This document shows positions 26,601 to 38,600 of a stretch of 64,000 bases of DNA, one piece after another. How positions within the stretch are numbered: the first letter of the stretch is position 1; every line of letters starts with the position of its first letter. The DNA is from Chiridota heheva (taxonomy: Eukaryota; Echinodermata; Holothuroidea; Apodida; Chiridotidae). The stretch is taken from contig JAIGNY010001448.1 in the NCBI GenBank assembly GCA_020152595.1, positions 694,001 through 758,000 of the forward strand. The letters are read 5' to 3'. Both the position numbers and the translations under genes were made by a program. Under the pieces are notes generated by a model. The model worked only from the letters and a program-made list of their open reading frames with translations. It was not told where the DNA came from and did no database searches.

Positions 26601-29600
26601 ACAAGGTCCAGAATGCTCTGGCTCCACACCAAATTGCAGCTGAACTGGTGCGAGGCACACAACGCTTATCTTCAAGCGATTCACTTGCCACACAAGGAGA
26701 ACACGCTGGCAGACCTTCTATCATGGAGTGGTTGTTAATCCCCAGATGGCCGAGACCATTTGGTCGACCTTTGGTCCACTGGGCGTAAACTTCTTTGCCT
26801 TTCTAACCAACCACAAGTTACCAATTTTCTGCACTTTGACCCCGCACTCCACGGTGTGGTGGGTCAACACACTACCTTTTTGGTGGGATGGCTTCGTCGG
26901 CTACACCTTCCCACCATTCGCTCTCGTCCTAAGAGCTACGCCTTCCACCGTTCACTCTCATTCCAAGAGTCCTGGTACCCACACCTGCTGAGACTAGTAT
27001 CGGGGGTACCCTCTAAAAGCTCCTGAACCGTACGGATTTGGTATCCATGCCGGTATCCGATCGCCCAAGCTCTACTACAATTCGGGGGCGCTACATTTGA
27101 CTGTGTGGCTACTGTCTGCCAATCAGTTCTTGCGCAAGGTCTTTTGCAGGATGCTGCCCAAATGTGGGCACAGTCCCAAGGGCCAATCAATGCTTGCGCA
27201 AGGTCTTTTGCAGGAACCTTTACCCTGTGCATGTATGATTCAAGAAGACTTGAAATCTTCTGAACTTGGTGCAATGAGAGAGCATCTTCTCCACATTTGC
27301 AGACTATAGGGTCATAGCTGATTTCCTTATGAACATTTCAACCTCGGAAAGCAAGTTAATACCATCAAGGGATTTAGGTTGGCCATAGCAGCCATCCACC
27401 GAGGCTTCCCAGATGACTCGATGGTCTCTACGGCACAGCCGCTAGAGAACCTTCTAACCATATTTAGTCCTCCTCTTCCACCCCCTTTCTCTACTTTGTT
27501 TTTTTTTCACCCATGCACCTCCTCTCTTGATCCCAGCTTTCTGACTTTAAGTTCTTGTATTTCTCTCATTCTCTTTCCTTCCTACCTCTAGAATGATTTA
27601 ATCTCTTAGGCACAATTTGACCCTCGTTGTCGTGGTGCAGTTAAGCCCTCATCAAACAAACAAACATCTAAATGGGATGTTCATACAGCAGCCTACGGTC
27701 TGTAACCTTTCCCCAGCCTGGAATATGCAGGTTGTCCTAGACACCTTAGCCAGGCCACCGTTCGAGCCTCTCGCCTCCTGTCCCCTGAAAGAATTCACCC
27801 TAAAAACGGTGTTTCCTCTGTCAGCCGCCTCTGCAAGACGGAGGGAAGCAATTTACGCTCTGTCCTTAGGAACAGGCCACATCATGTTTGAGTCAGAGGG
27901 AGTCCATTTAGTCCTGGACCTTTTCTTCCTGGTCAAAAATCAGATGCAGGAGTTCTTGCCGAAAACAATCTTCCTCCCTTTTCAGACACACAAGAGGACA
28001 GGGTCTGGTGCCCAGTTTACTGTCTGAAATATTATATTAAGCATACTCAGTCACTTAGAGGCGGCTTTTAAGCACTTTTCGTATCTCTACAAAAACCACA
28101 TCGCGCAGTGTCATGGGACACCATTTCGCATTGGATTGTGCAGGCAATCACGTCTAATTTCACGGCCCTGCTAGGTAGTGAGTGTGCGAAGGCACACCTA
28201 GTGCGTGGACTAGCCGCATCTAAAGCCATCTTCGGGGGGTATCCATTAATGAGATAATGAGCACCGTCAGCAGTATTAAAGACACCAGCAGCCTTTGTGT
28301 CAGCTTACTTGAAAGATGCACCTGAGGATTAGTCGCAAGAACAATTCTGTCAAGACGAACAAGATCAGCCTCTAATGTAAGCTATCATGCTGTTTTTTTC
28401 TTAACATTCACGTAGTTTGCATGTTAAGATGTACCCTTTTTTCCTTTAATCGCTTAGGACTCGCGGAACTTCGTGCTTCAACTCGAGTGAGTGTTAGAGT
28501 TAGACTGAGTATTGTCTCGTAATCTTCGGGAGTGGTACACGAGGTTCAGCAGTCGCGGCGACTGAGTCCTGTACTTCCCTCCTCCCGTCGGTTCAGTTGC
28601 AATCTGATTGCATATATTTATAGCATAGAAGGTAAGGTATAATTTGAAGTAAATTCACCCCACTTGGTTAGCAGGGGTATTTATGAGAATTACATTACCG
28701 TCTATGCATCCCTCCTGCCTCCCTTGTAATTCAGGCCTCGATGGTAATTTAGTCAATACATGTCATGATATGTGAGCCACAGAGGGGCTCGCTATTGTGG
28801 TAGATTTTTGTTTTGGTTGTATAGTGTGGTGAATCAGGTCTCTGAGACCAGATTGCATATATTTATATCATAAAATGTAAGTATAATTCTTGTAAATACT
28901 CCCGCTAACCAAGCGGGGTGAATTCCTGACAATTATTACTGAAATATAAGACTGGAGGTACAAGTAAGATTGTTTTGAATTATATGACATAACTAATTCA
29001 CTTATGAGAATTTTTTATATTATGATTAAGAAATTTTAAACTGTAAGTTTTGCTTTAAAGAAGTTCAGGATGCACCAACGTCTCCCAATTAATGTGACCT
29101 GCTTGATATTTGTAGCGTAATCTTGCTGTTTTTGTTTTTATTCTTATAAACCTCAGGAAACCAACAATCCCTAACAAAATTAATTAAATAAAACACTAGC
29201 GATTCACATCTTATTCACATGAATTTACAAGCACACACCACCCCAACCCCTCCTTTTGATGTTAGCTACAAAAGGTCAATATTGATGAAGAAAGCAGTGT
29301 TTATTTCATTTATTTTTGTCAGAGATTGTAGTAATTGTCTTGCTCACTTCCTTCCATTGGTTCCAGCATACTTCATAGATTGGGGGACGTCATAGTCTGT
29401 CCCCAAATTAGCAAGGGTATAGCAAGCCTATCAGATTGTGGAGGTTGCTGAGGAAAAGAGATTGCTGATGGCCTAAGATATTTTGGAATATTTTATCAAA
29501 ATAACTGTTTGGGGACTACTTAAAACCGAAGAGCAAAAAAACATTTTAGCAAAGATATTCAGAAGCTTATATCTGCTGGCTGTCTGGGACAATAGCCATG

Positions 29601-32600
29601 CCATGTAAGTTATCACCAGTGGATCCTGTCTGACATTGGCTGCTTACCTCAAAAACTGCATCTCTGATAACATTTTGATGTGACTAAATTGTCAACGTGA
29701 TTGTTTTTTTAATCATGAATATAGATTTTTCAGCTAGAACAGCGGGCACCGACCTCTAGGGACCCCCCAATTGGGGGCCCCTATGCAGCTCCCCCCTCCC
29801 TCATGAGCGTTTTTACTCGCCAAAATGGGCGGTGGCTCATTACGCCACTGGGCAATGCAGAAACATTTATATCAATATTTCAATGCTAACAAGCCACTTT
29901 GTATTTGGCATATACCTACAATTTAAATAAAATGCTTTTGTTATCATAAGTTGCCATTTCTGAAACCTTTCGTATTTATGGCATAATTTGACCAACTGCT
30001 AAGTTAATTTTTGACTTGATTTTCAACAAAAGCCAGTAATAAAAAAATATTTTTTCTAGGTTTCTTAACAGCTGTGCATCAGAACCATGCACGCAGAGAA
30101 GGCGTCTCAGTGGATTCATTAACTTTTGACTTCAAGGTCTTGCCACAACCTGATGATACTGAAGAAACACTGAGTGATGTCAAAAGCCCCATCAGCATCA
30201 AGGACAATGCATACAAGGTGAGAACTCTCACTCAACCTTGTCCTGATTCCTGTTCAACTTTTGTTTTACATGTTGCAATCGGTCTAATATGCTACTTGAG
30301 TGATATATTTCTTAATAAGCATGTCATCAGGTTCTTGCTAGTTGTTTTGATTTATTTAACCTCTTTGGCACTACTTGACCTTTACTGTTGATGTGCTCAT
30401 CAACCAATCAGCAGATGTGTGCTTGTTTCTTCAATGTGGCTCCTCTGGCATCCTTCGACATAACTATTGATACAAAGAAGAAAATCCTGTAAGGTATAAT
30501 GTTGTGAGAATCTTGAATATAAACCATTTATTGCATTAGTAATGGGTATTGCAATTGAGAGATACCACCAGCAGGATCTTTCTTCTCTCATCATATCTAT
30601 ATGCCTTGAAATTACAAAATGAAGCTCTCACTTATTTGAATATGTATGATGTGGATGTTATTTAGTCCACTTCTTACTTCTTTTTTTCTTGTGCTCTCTT
30701 CAATTAATCTGAAGATTCTGCTCATTTCTTCTTTGTTTATTGGTAGTACGATTTTCTTTACTTGTATCTGAGCAATACTTTTCGTTATGTTACAGGGCTC
30801 ATCACCCCCAAGTGATGGTGTGCTTGTGTTTGGCCTTTTCCTGGACAGTGCACGGTTTGATCCTAAAAACAATACCCTTCAAGATTCCAGACCTGAGGAA
30901 CGTTTTTGTCGCCTTCCAGAAATTCACTTTATCCCAAAGAAGGTAATAGAGGGTGCATGTGTTATCTTTCTTTTTGAAGCACAGCTACGTCTTTATTTCT
31001 CTTTTCCAGTATTCTTCTCATGGATCTTTTGTGAAAGAAATTTCATATAAATCTCCTGCTGGAATTTAGGTTTCTTCAGGGCCATTCATGATTATTTCTA
31101 AAATAAGATAAAATGTGCAACTTCTAGCCCTGTTGCATTTGTATATATTTTATATAATTATCATTACAGATGCAACATTAACTCCTCTCACTTTGCATAA
31201 ATATGAAAATCTAATCAATTGTCTTATCAATATATTTGAGTTTTCAGTTGTAGTCATATAAATGTACAGATATGCATCATAGTTCTTGTTTGTTCTGTAC
31301 TTTCAAAATTTGAGCGCTGCATTTTTGCAATTGATTCTCATTGTATATTTTCTTTAGCGTATGGGATGAGGGACAAGCAGAAAATGCTTTCTGCTCTGAG
31401 AAAAAGAATGTATACATTTATGGCAAAAAAGGCCCCAAAATTGTGAAAAACAAAAATGTGATCAGCATAACTTAATGAATGTTTATTAGTGATCATATTT
31501 ACTTCAAGTTATACCTTACCTTCCATGCTATAATATGCAATCTGGTCACACGACCTGATTCTAACGCACTTCTAACCGAACCTAAAAAACGCAGTAACCA
31601 GCCAAGCCCTGACCTCCATAATACCTCTGTACCACCTCACTCTTTTTCAGCGTTGTTGTCACTAACATCGCTGAAAACTGGTCATTTTTATTTTATTTTT
31701 AATTAACCTTTCTAACTCTTTTCTCTTCGGCAGCTTCTACCTGAAGGGTTTTTACGCTGCCCGTTCTCATCTGGCTCGCCTTTTCAAGTCTTCCGAGAGA
31801 AGGGTGAGGTAGCCATGGGTCCGAGATTTCTTGGCCGACCTACACGACTTTACCCGTGTAGCCTACACTTAGGATAGCGGGTTTTGTCTCCATTCGTACA
31901 TAGCGAGTGGCTAGTTCGAGAGCGTCCTACTCTCGTGGTGGGTGTTTTAGGTCCTAGAGCACAGGTTGTGCCTGTCTAGGGACCTCTCGCCCGGGAATTA
32001 GTCTTTTTCTCCCTTAGCCCCACCCGCTCGAGGTGACCCTAGCGTTATACTATGTATAGTGTTTAACACGTTAGGATATTTCAGTACACCTTCTCGTATG
32101 CATTAGGCCAATTTCCTTTTTCGATTTTGGCGCATGCGCATTGGGTCATAGTCACCGCTGGGTAAATGTGGGGTCGCCCTGTAACAACTCTAGGGAGCTA
32201 CAGTTGGTACTAGCGAACTTATTTTCGTTTTCACGTTAACAGCATATGAATATTTTTATTTTTCTTACACAGATTTGAGATAAAATATTTAATTTTCAGG
32301 ATTGAAATTGGGGTGTCGGAGAGACCGTGGGTGGGTCTCTCCGACGACCTAATTACAGGGAAAATAATCTTTCCTTTTTATCTTTACAGACCTCAAGTAC
32401 ACAGTGGTTGGTGTTTCCCACGCTACCCCGGCGCTAGTAAAGTCATTACGTTGGATGCGTTTTCTCGGTTTCTAAGGTTTTTCAGATAGAAAATTTTTAG
32501 TTTAAATTTGCCGTGTTTAGGTTTTAAAATACGTTCTTTTTAAGAAATTTATTTTTCAAAGCAAGTGTTGTTTTTGTTCTGTTTAGAATGCTATGCCTCG

Positions 32601-35600
32601 TCTCTCTTTAGCGTGTCCGTAAGATCATACTTCCTTTGCCGTATTTGTGTATGTACGCATGGATATATGTTCTTCTCTTTTCAGATATAAAAGAAATTCA
32701 CTGAGAAGGTTACGCTCTTAGAGGCGTTGCGCCTAGAGCGTAACGGTAAGAAGAGAGAGAGAGAGATAACCTCTTAGGGGCGTTAACTAACGCCGCCTAA
32801 GTTGTAAACACGGTTCCAAACGGTTCCATTGGACAGTCCCGCGATTCCGCAGCCCTAGTACGCGGGCTGCTGCGAGTCCGGGGGACGGTTCCATACGGTT
32901 CCGGAGTCCATACGGTTCCGCGGCCCGTTTGTTACGGGCTTAACGGTTCCATTGGGCGGTTCCGTGAGTCCATACGGTTCGCGGCCCGTTGTTACGGGGC
33001 GCTTAACAGTTCCATTGGACGGTTTTGTGAGTCCATACGGTTCCGCGGCCCGTTGTTACGGGGCGGATGGTTCCATTGGACGGTTCCGCAGCCCGTTGTT
33101 ACGGAGCGGACGGTTCCATACGGTTCCGCGGCCCGTTGTTACGGGGCGGACGGTTCCATTGGACGGTTCCATACGGTTCCGCGGCCCGTTGTTACGGGGC
33201 GGACGGTTCCATTGGACGGTTCCGCGGCCCGTTGTTACGGGGCGGACGGTTCCATACGGTTCCGTTGGACCGTCCCTGACGGTTCCGCAGTCCTATGTGC
33301 GGTTCCGGGGACGGATCCATACGGTTCCGCGGCCCGTTGTTACGGGGCGGACGGTTCCGTGGTCCATACGGTTCCGCGGCCCGTTGTTACGTGGCGGACG
33401 GTTCCATTGGACGGTTCCGTGATCCATACGGTTCCGCAGCCTGTTGTTACGGGGCGGACGGTTCCGCGGCCCGTTGTTACGGGGCGGACGGTTCCATTGG
33501 ACGGTTCCATACGGTTCCACGGCCCGTTGTTACGTGGCGGACGGTTCCATTGGACGGTTCCGCGGCCCGTGTTTACACGGGTCCGTATTTAACGGGTTAA
33601 CGACATCGCACGGTTTAATCGTTATACTCCCCCACTAGCTACGTGGTCAGGTGACAGGTGACATTCTTGACAAGAAGTATAGCATTGACAGTTATTTTTC
33701 TTCTTGGTCCTGTAGCCATTAGCTACGCAGTTCCACGGCTCGTGTGAACGCAATTAAGACTGTCACGTTGAACGTTACAAGTTCCGTATTTATTTTCACC
33801 AGTATCATGGACATGAAGGACAGGTCCCCGAGTGTCGATGTTTTTACACACCCAGGATGTCTCGTGATGCGAGCGTGCAAACGCTTCTTTAAATTACGCT
33901 CCGTGACATCCATCTCACGTGTTACGGCGTGCAGATTATGCTGCGAGTCAAATCCCTGTACTCTTTGCAGCGATTGGGATCTAGCGGCGTGGTCGGAGCA
34001 CAGACTCCACCGCGACCGGTACTTTCAAAGAGCGGCGGAGAAAGTGGAGAAGCGACGGTCTGATAGGCCCTCTTCGTCTCCCCACCGCCACCCAGGTCCA
34101 AAGCCAGGGAGGCGGGGCGCCGCCCACTCCTAGCGGAGCGCCTCTTGAAAGACGTACACCGCACGGTTAATCCGAAGTATAGCATTGAGACAGCTATTTT
34201 TCTTCTTGGTCCCGTAGCCAACGACTACGACAGTTATACGGTTCCACGGCCCATGTTTACGGGTCCGTACGGTTCCACGGTCCGTGTTTTACGGGTCCGT
34301 ACGGTTCCATTGGACGGTTCCGCGGCCCGTGTTTACGGGTCCGTACGGTTCCATACGATTCCACGGTCCGTGTTTACAGGTCCTTTCGCTTCCATTGGAC
34401 GGCTCCAGTGAGCGGAACTTATCTTTAATGGGATAACGTACACTGTACGGTTCACCCGGTTATACGCCCACTAGCTACTACGCTACGTGTGGTCAGGTGA
34501 CAGATGACTTTCTTTACAAGAAGTATAGCATCACGACAGCTATTTTCTTCTTGGTCCCGTAGCCATTAGCTACGCAGTTCCACGACTTCGTGCAAACGCA
34601 ATTAAGATTGTCTGGCGTTGAACATTACCGTTCCGTAATTATTTTCACCAGTATCATGGACATGGAGGACAGGTCCTCGGCGTCGATGCTCTACACACCC
34701 TTGATGTCCCGGCGTGGCGTGCTAACGCTTCTTTGATTTACGCTCGGTCACATCCATCTCACGCAAGCGTTACGGCGTGCAGATTATGCTGCGAGTCCAT
34801 TCGTGGTACTCTTTGCAGCGATTGGGTTCAAGCGGCGTGGTCGGAGCACAGACTCCACCACGACCGGTATTTTTCAAGGTGCGACCGAGAGCGCGGCTCC
34901 GGTGTTCGGATGCGCACGGCTCCGTAGTTTTGTAACGGGATATCGTACATCGCACGATTTACCCGGATATGCACCGCTAGCTACGAGCTATGTGGCCAGG
35001 TGACAAGTGATAATCTTCACAAGTAGTATAGCGCCGTGAGAGCTATTCTATTCATGGTTCCGTGGCCATTAGCTACGCAGTTCCACGATCATGTGAACAC
35101 CATTTATACGATTATCCGCGTTGAACGTTGCATTTCCGCAATTACTTTCACCAGTATCGTAGGCACGGAGGACAGGCCTCCGTGCGCCGATCGCTACGCA
35201 CCTCAGAGGTCCCGCTTTGCATAGCGTGCAAACGCTTCTCTAGACCGTACAGGCCTGTACGACTTCAGAGTTTTTGCAACGGGATAACGTACACTGTACG
35301 ATGAACCCCGGTTGAGTTCGCTAGCTAGGAAGCTGCTTGGTCATAGCTACGCTGTTCCACGGCCGTGTGAACTGCCTCTGTAGGATTTTCCGCATTGAAC
35401 GTCACAGTTCCGCGATGTTTTGCGCCTATATCATCGACCACGACGGGCAGGTCCCTAGTGTCGGTGCGTTACGGCGCCTTGACTGTCCTGCGATGCGTCG
35501 CATGTAAACGCTTCTTAGGTTGCGCTTTGGTGTTATCGACATGTTCAAACCCGTGTACACCGCTGTGGTCCTCGGTTCGCGATGGGACCGGTCGGCCAAC

Positions 35601-38600
35601 AAGAGGCGACGCCCCACGGGTCTTACGTGAGTAAGTCCCCTTTTTACGGCTAGTTGTAGAGCCATTGGATTCCTTGCACGGGTCCATTAGGGTCCGTGAC
35701 GCCCCGATGTAATCGGCTCCATACGCCCCCACGGCTTGTTTACGGCCCGTAAGGGTCCGTAACACAACAAGCTCCGTCCGGGGCATGGGATGACGTTTGG
35801 GTCTGTAGTGCTGCTTAGTTCTACAGCAAGGTAACGCATACAACGACGTCACACCCGTTAGTTTCGAGATCCCCACGTCCGTGTGAGCTGACTTGGTGAG
35901 ATTTTCGCGTTGAACGCCACGGTTCCGCATAGTTTTTCACCAGTTCATGGACACGAGGACGAGTCCCCGTTTGTCGGCACGCCACGCTCCCAGGATGCTT
36001 CGCGTGTTAGCGCTTGCTCGGGTTTCGAGGCCTAGCGCTCGGGTGATAAGATTTCCTTCTTTACGGGAGGCATACCATCACGAGCTATTCCCTCCGTGTT
36101 ACGTAGTTCCATGACCGTTCAAACTACTCTGAATGTGATTCTTGCGTCGAACGAGACCTTCGGCTCACATTCTACAGATATTAACGCGGTTTTACGCACA
36201 ACGTCACGATAAACCCGGTAACGGAACCGGATATTGCGACCGTTAGCGGCGTGTTGCAGTGTTCCGCGTCGTTTTTCTTGCTGGGGCGTTTTTAGCGTTC
36301 GACGGCAGTCCCCACGCGTAGCCGCCCGGCTTCACGGCTCCGTAGTGATTTTATGCAAACGGAGTTAACGGCCTATACCAGCAGCGGCTGTGTGGTAGAG
36401 GACCAGTAGCCATGAACTACTGAGTTCGCGGCCGTTTCTCTTACCGGGACACGTACTGAGTACGACAGTAGTCCCCTCTTCCCCACGCAGCTACCGGTTT
36501 CGTAGCTCCGTGATGAAACAAACTCAGTTTACGACTCGTATAGCTTGCGTGGCACGTGAACTCCTCCGTATTTCTTACGGCCTCAGTTTATATATATTTT
36601 AACTATGCTCAACGGGAACGCGTACTGCGTACATCTTCCCTACGCGTAGCCACTTACTCGGTGGCCCCGTGGTGAATAGAGGTATAATGAGATAACGACT
36701 CACGTTATAGGTGTAGTACGTTCACGCTATCGTGGACCTAGACGGTCCTTTTGTACTGATAGCTACTACGTTCGGGACACGTACCAGTACCAGTTGTCCC
36801 CTCGCGTAGCCACGCAGCTTTTGCTCTGTGGTGCACGGAGACATCGTTGGCGGAGGACTCGTGGTTTTTACTTGTCATGCTGCGCCTTTGTAGATCCATA
36901 ACGGATCTATAATACTTAACGGGTTGCGACTTTGTACGGCGTAAGTCCCCAGTAGCCACGCCGCTTTTCCGCTCCGTGGTGCAGGGTGTTTAACGGTCCG
37001 TGTAGTATACACAGGACGTCACCTCTTTCGTGATTTCTACCCCAGTGTTGGGGTTTATGACTCATACGGTTGCGAGTACGTTACCCCTACTTGTCAATAT
37101 TACCTCCATGAAGGATATTTTTCTTGACCATAGGTGGCCTTTTGATAGACAACCTTACGTTTGGGGTAGCTATTACCAACAACGACACGTATGGTTCATT
37201 CCATACTTTAACACCTTACAGCTGCTTCCTTGCGGTTTCGGCCTGTTACTTAACTGCCCGTACAGACATACGGTATTCGTTTTCTCGCGCCCGAGCCGTA
37301 GGCTCCGCGGTTTCAAGGTTGTTACTATCGTAGTAATGCGTTAACACTTTCTCCAGTCAACTTCTTAGACAAGTTTCGCTGTTGATAGGCGTGGCCTGGA
37401 GCTACGCAGTCCCGCAACTGCTACAGTTTTCGGACCCGCAGGTGCCGTCGACTATGTTTATGCGGCTCCGCGGTCTTACGACCCATGCCGTCTCACAGCT
37501 ACATGGCCTTACACGGTTGGCAGCCCTTCTTGTATCGTTTTATATTAACGGCCTGCCTTTTGTTTCGCTAGCCTTTGATTTTTGGTCAGTCGTTTTCAAC
37601 AACCTTTGCTCAGGGTCGGCAGTTTTTCTGGACTGCGGATGGTGTCGTTCAGTCCCTCCGCTTTACACGTTCAGTCGGTGGTCACCCCCTTTGGTGGTGG
37701 TGCGGGTGCTCCCACCTGCTGTAAGGAACGAAGTTTTCACCCGTCAGATATCGCCGACAGAGGCTTCTTGATCAAGGTCGGGGCACTTTTCTTGTGACCC
37801 CTTCTGTCGGAAACTTGGGGTACTTGACCTTTTTCGTCTCGGCGCAGGACGAACTTTGGCTGCTCAAGACCTTGCAGGCTTCACGCACGAGCCTCGGGTC
37901 AGGGACGATTTTTGTCTCTTTCCCGGGCTCCGGCGGACTGCATCTCAGTCCCGGAGCGCCGTTTGATGGTGTGGCCTCGGCCGCCTTTCCTCGACGTAGC
38001 ATGGCTTTTCTGAGGGTTGTTCGCCCCTCCCCGTTGTGGAGGTGGGCCCTCTCTCAAGCTTAGTTCCGTCATGAGCTCTGGGATAACTTGCAGCTATCCA
38101 CCAGGGTTTTCCAGTGGGGTCTATGGTCTTTGACTCGCGACCACTGGTAAGTTCTGGGAGATCTCTTCGTAGTGTGTCATGTGACATTTTCCTCCGATAG
38201 ATCATCCAGTGGCTTTCTTTTAAAGTAGTCTGAACTGTTCAGTAGAACGGCCGCGTATGCACTCGGGTTGGGGCATAACCTCTTTTCACGGGATCTCTCG
38301 TGCCGCGTTCGAGAAAACGCTTTTTGCGGTTTTTCTCTTGTTTTTGGTCTGACTCACTTTTCGACGTTCGTGTTCCCCGCTAACTTTAGCTCTTACGCGG
38401 TTATGCGCTAACGAATTTTTCCCTTGTCCGGGATTTCTTCAATTCGTTTTTCGTTGGTACACGCCGTTCCCAATCGTAGTTTCTCGCCGGTTCTGTCTCG
38501 TGGACGAATCCGTGTGGCTTTTTTGGCGTTTTTGTGGACACTTTGCTGTAATTGTGTCCAAACGCTCTTCCGGTTGGCTTGTTTTTCTGGGCTTTTCGCT

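Larger units (their letters stand above)
22256..28923 (+). mobile_element. DIRS-type tyrosine-recombinase retrotransposon, degraded (DIRS element 1)
   Basis: It is bounded by split inverted terminal repeats and has gag-like, RT, RNase H and tyrosine recombinase remnants in the DIRS order, with an internal complementary region near the 3' end. DIRS elements replicate through a circular intermediate joined by the recombinase, and do not use an integrase. Breaks: a 41-bp tandem duplication in RT with loss of the RT catalytic segment, an apparent 0.9-kb TTAA-flanked insertion (25,340-26,240), and a nested LINE fragment (27,456-27,665). It lies in the 8-kb dynein intron in the same orientation as the gene. 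It is not functional. Confidence 0.9.

Noticed and set aside
22256..28923. LTR retrotransposon
   Set aside because: No direct LTRs, protease or integrase. Inverted ends, an internal complementary region and a tyrosine recombinase point to DIRS.
32952..33638. Long overlapping open frames in all frames of both strands
   Set aside because: They come from the ACGGTTCC/CGGCCCGTTG array, whose units lack stop codons. The peptides are pure repeats.
37030..38063. Several open frames of 70-130 codons in DIRS element 2
   Set aside because: Only traces align with a recombinase N-terminus. The others match no recognised protein and overlap each other on both strands.
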